A stretch of DNA of 6,578 bases from Campylobacterota bacterium (GTDB lineage: Bacteria > Campylobacterota > Campylobacteria > Campylobacterales > SZUA-545): assembly GCA_025997415.1 (NCBI GenBank), contig BNUO01000090.1, positions 1 through 6,578 on the forward strand, in the 5' to 3' direction. Positions 5,216 through 6,578 of the stretch are shown in pieces. The notes beneath the pieces are model-generated. The model had not been told where the DNA came from and did not search any database. It saw only the letters and a list, made by a program, of their open reading frames with translations. Numbering within the stretch: position 1 is the first letter of the stretch; every line of letters starts with the position of its first letter. Position numbers and translations under genes: made by a program.

Positions 5216-6577
5216 TTAAGCGGACTGTTTTTCTGCGGGCGGCGTTGCTGTCCGCGCTTTGTCCGCCGCTTTCACCTCTCTTAACACCGCTTCGTCCGTT
5301 GCGGGATCAAAGTAGTTAAACGCCATTCCGCTCTGAATCACGCCTTCGAGCAGATCGCCTCCGCTTCTGGTTTGCAGATCAAGCTCGGCAACCGCAAAGC
5401 CGTCGATCGTTTGCGCTAGAGTTTGCAACCGATCGTTTTGCGGGTGGTTGGTGTAGAAAAAACACCAGCTTTTCTGCCCCATTCGCCCCACGCGCCCGCG
5501 CAACTGGTGAAGCGTCGCCAGCCCCAGCCGCTCCGCGCCGACAATGACGATCGTCGTTAAACGCGGCAGACTGATACCAACCTCCACAACCGTTGTAGCA
5601 AGCAAAATCGTGCCGCGCTCACGAAACTCCAAAAGCGTCGATTCTTTTTCGCTGTCCTTGCCGTGCGTAACAAAAACGCGCTCAAACCTGCTCTCCCAGT
5701 AGCCGCGCGCCTGCTGCAAACTCTGATAGCTGCTCGTTTCACTCATATCAATATGCGGATAGACGATGATGATCTGATTGTTCGCGGCGATCTGCTCTTT
5801 GATGTGTTGGACGAGCCGCGCAAAGTCGCCCCTGCCAATGACCATCGTCTCAATCTGCTTCTTAAACGGCATTGAATGAATGGGCGTGATCTCCAGCAGC
5901 GCACTCTGGATCATCGCCAGCGTGCGCGGAATCGGCGTTGCCGAAAACTGAAAAAAGTGCGGTTTTGCGCCGTCGTTTGCGCCAAGGTCGGCAAGTTTTT
6001 TGCGCTGCGCTGCGCCAAAACGGTGCTGTTCGTCGATCATCACAACCGCAAGCGGCGGCAGTACGCGGTAGAGCAGAGCGTGTGTGCCGATGATCAGATC
6101 GGCTTTTAAGAGCGCCGCATCGTCTGCGCCGTGCGCCTGCGTAACCAGTGCGATCGTCAGTTTGCTGCCCAAAAACCGCTCAGCCTCTTCAAAAAGCTGA
6201 TTTGCCAGCAGCGAAGTCGGCGCCATCATCGCGCTCTTGCGACTGCCCGCCATAAACGCGATCGCCATCATCACCAGCGTTTTGCCGCACCCCACATCGC
6301 CCACGATCAGCCGCTTTGCCTGCGTTTTTTGCGCCAGATCGCGCCGAGAAACCGCGATCGCCGCCGTCTGATCAACGCTTAGCTTAAACGGCAACGACTC
6401 GATAAACGGCGCGGGATCGGCGGCGAACGAAACTGTTGCCAAAAAGCTGCTGCGCTTGGATGCGAGCGTCTGCAAAAACAGGTAGATCTCGGCGTATTTG
6501 AGCGCGTGAATTGTGCGCTCATTGTGCGCTGGCACGGCGTTGTTAGGAAAGTGCAAATCATAAAGCGTTCGCGCAAC
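5216..6577 (-). CDS. recG: ATP-dependent DNA helicase RecG (5' end outside the window)
   Basis: RecG unwinds branched DNA, reverses stalled replication forks and processes Holliday and D-loop intermediates. The 453 visible residues cover the helicase half. Numbered from the first visible codon: Q-motif around DQ 69-70, Walker A GDVGCGKT 93-100, APTSLLANQ (motif Ia), DEQHRFG 182-188 (motif II, the RecG-specific DEQH), SATPIPRT 212-219 (III), TTVVEVGI 328-335 (V), QLRGRVGRMG 358-367 (VI). The C-terminal TRG/wedge-contact region includes LDLQTRSGGDLLEGVIQSG and FNYFD. The frame stays open through the window edge (VARTLYDLHFPNN), so the TTG at 6554-6556 is internal, and the N-terminal wedge domain lies beyond the window. 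No inactivating change is visible. The tail after EVKAADKA is short and polar. Confidence 0.96.
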   Translation of the reverse strand, partial: VARTLYDLHFPNNAVPAHNERTIHALKYAEIYLFLQTLASKRSSFLATVSFAADPAPFIESLPFKLSVDQTAAIAVSRRDLAQKTQAKRLIVGDVGCGKTLVMMAIAFMAGSRKSAMMAPTSLLANQLFEEAERFLGSKLTIALVTQAHGADDAALLKADLIIGTHALLYRVLPPLAVVMIDEQHRFGAAQRKKLADLGANDGAKPHFFQFSATPIPRTLAMIQSALLEITPIHSMPFKKQIETMVIGRGDFARLVQHIKEQIAANNQIIIVYPHIDMSETSSYQSLQQARGYWESRFERVFVTHGKDSEKESTLLEFRERGTILLATTVVEVGISLPRLTTIVIVGAERLGLATLHQLRGRVGRMGQKSWCFFYTNHPQNDRLQTLAQTIDGFAVAELDLQTRSGGDLLEGVIQSGMAFNYFDPATDEAVLREVKAADKARTATPPAEKQSA

Positions 6578-6578
6578 C

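Noticed and set aside
4849..5319. Alternative + strand frames of 67 and 74 codons over rplS
   Set aside because: Out-of-frame shadows of rplS and of the recG end, with biased composition and no ribosome sites.
5663..6382. Several + strand frames opposite recG
   Set aside because: Arginine-rich shadows of a gene with all helicase motifs intact.

Overview
The window looks like a piece of a Campylobacterota (epsilonproteobacterial) chromosome. The RNase J at the left follows the Helicobacter/Campylobacter form closely, including an open N-terminal extension ahead of the beta-lactamase domain. The right side carries ribosomal protein L19 and a RecG whose tail (GDLLEGVIQSG, FNYFD) is of the same type. 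The host genes are very rich in the palindrome CGATCG.

Layout. (1) 2-1822: RNase J, + strand, cut by the left edge. (2) 1823-2185: debris, including a 14-bp tandem repeat, a frameshifted remnant whose start resembles an Imm42-type immunity protein, and two hairpins. (3) 2186-2612, minus strand: three tiny predicted membrane proteins of 75, 32 and 33 residues, joined by TAATG stop/start overlaps and preceded by a plausible promoter. I do not recognise the family. The last two are paralogues of each other. (4) 2749-2895: a remnant of a small 'WVFQGE' protein (DUF7710-like), with its N- and C-terminal signatures in different frames. (5) 3088-4711: three Mu-like phage gene fragments on the + strand: portal C-terminus, tape-measure N-terminus, and a virion morphogenesis protein (gpG/tail S) that starts at GTG and is cut at its end. 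The order and the lost ends show a decayed, deleted prophage. (6) 4205-4305: a minus-strand tRNA-like sequence with a TATAAT box upstream. (7) 4625-4776: a cluster of palindromic repeat units that ends the gpG frame. (8) 4833-5213: rplS with its own start signals. (9) 5216-6577: recG, minus strand, convergent with rplS and cut by the right edge.

The host genes are core RNA decay, translation and recombination-repair functions. The region between rnj and rplS is an accessory island built from phage and immunity-like debris plus repeats. Apart from the promoters, the only intact-looking part of it is the three-gene micro-membrane operon, which is the best candidate for something undescribed.
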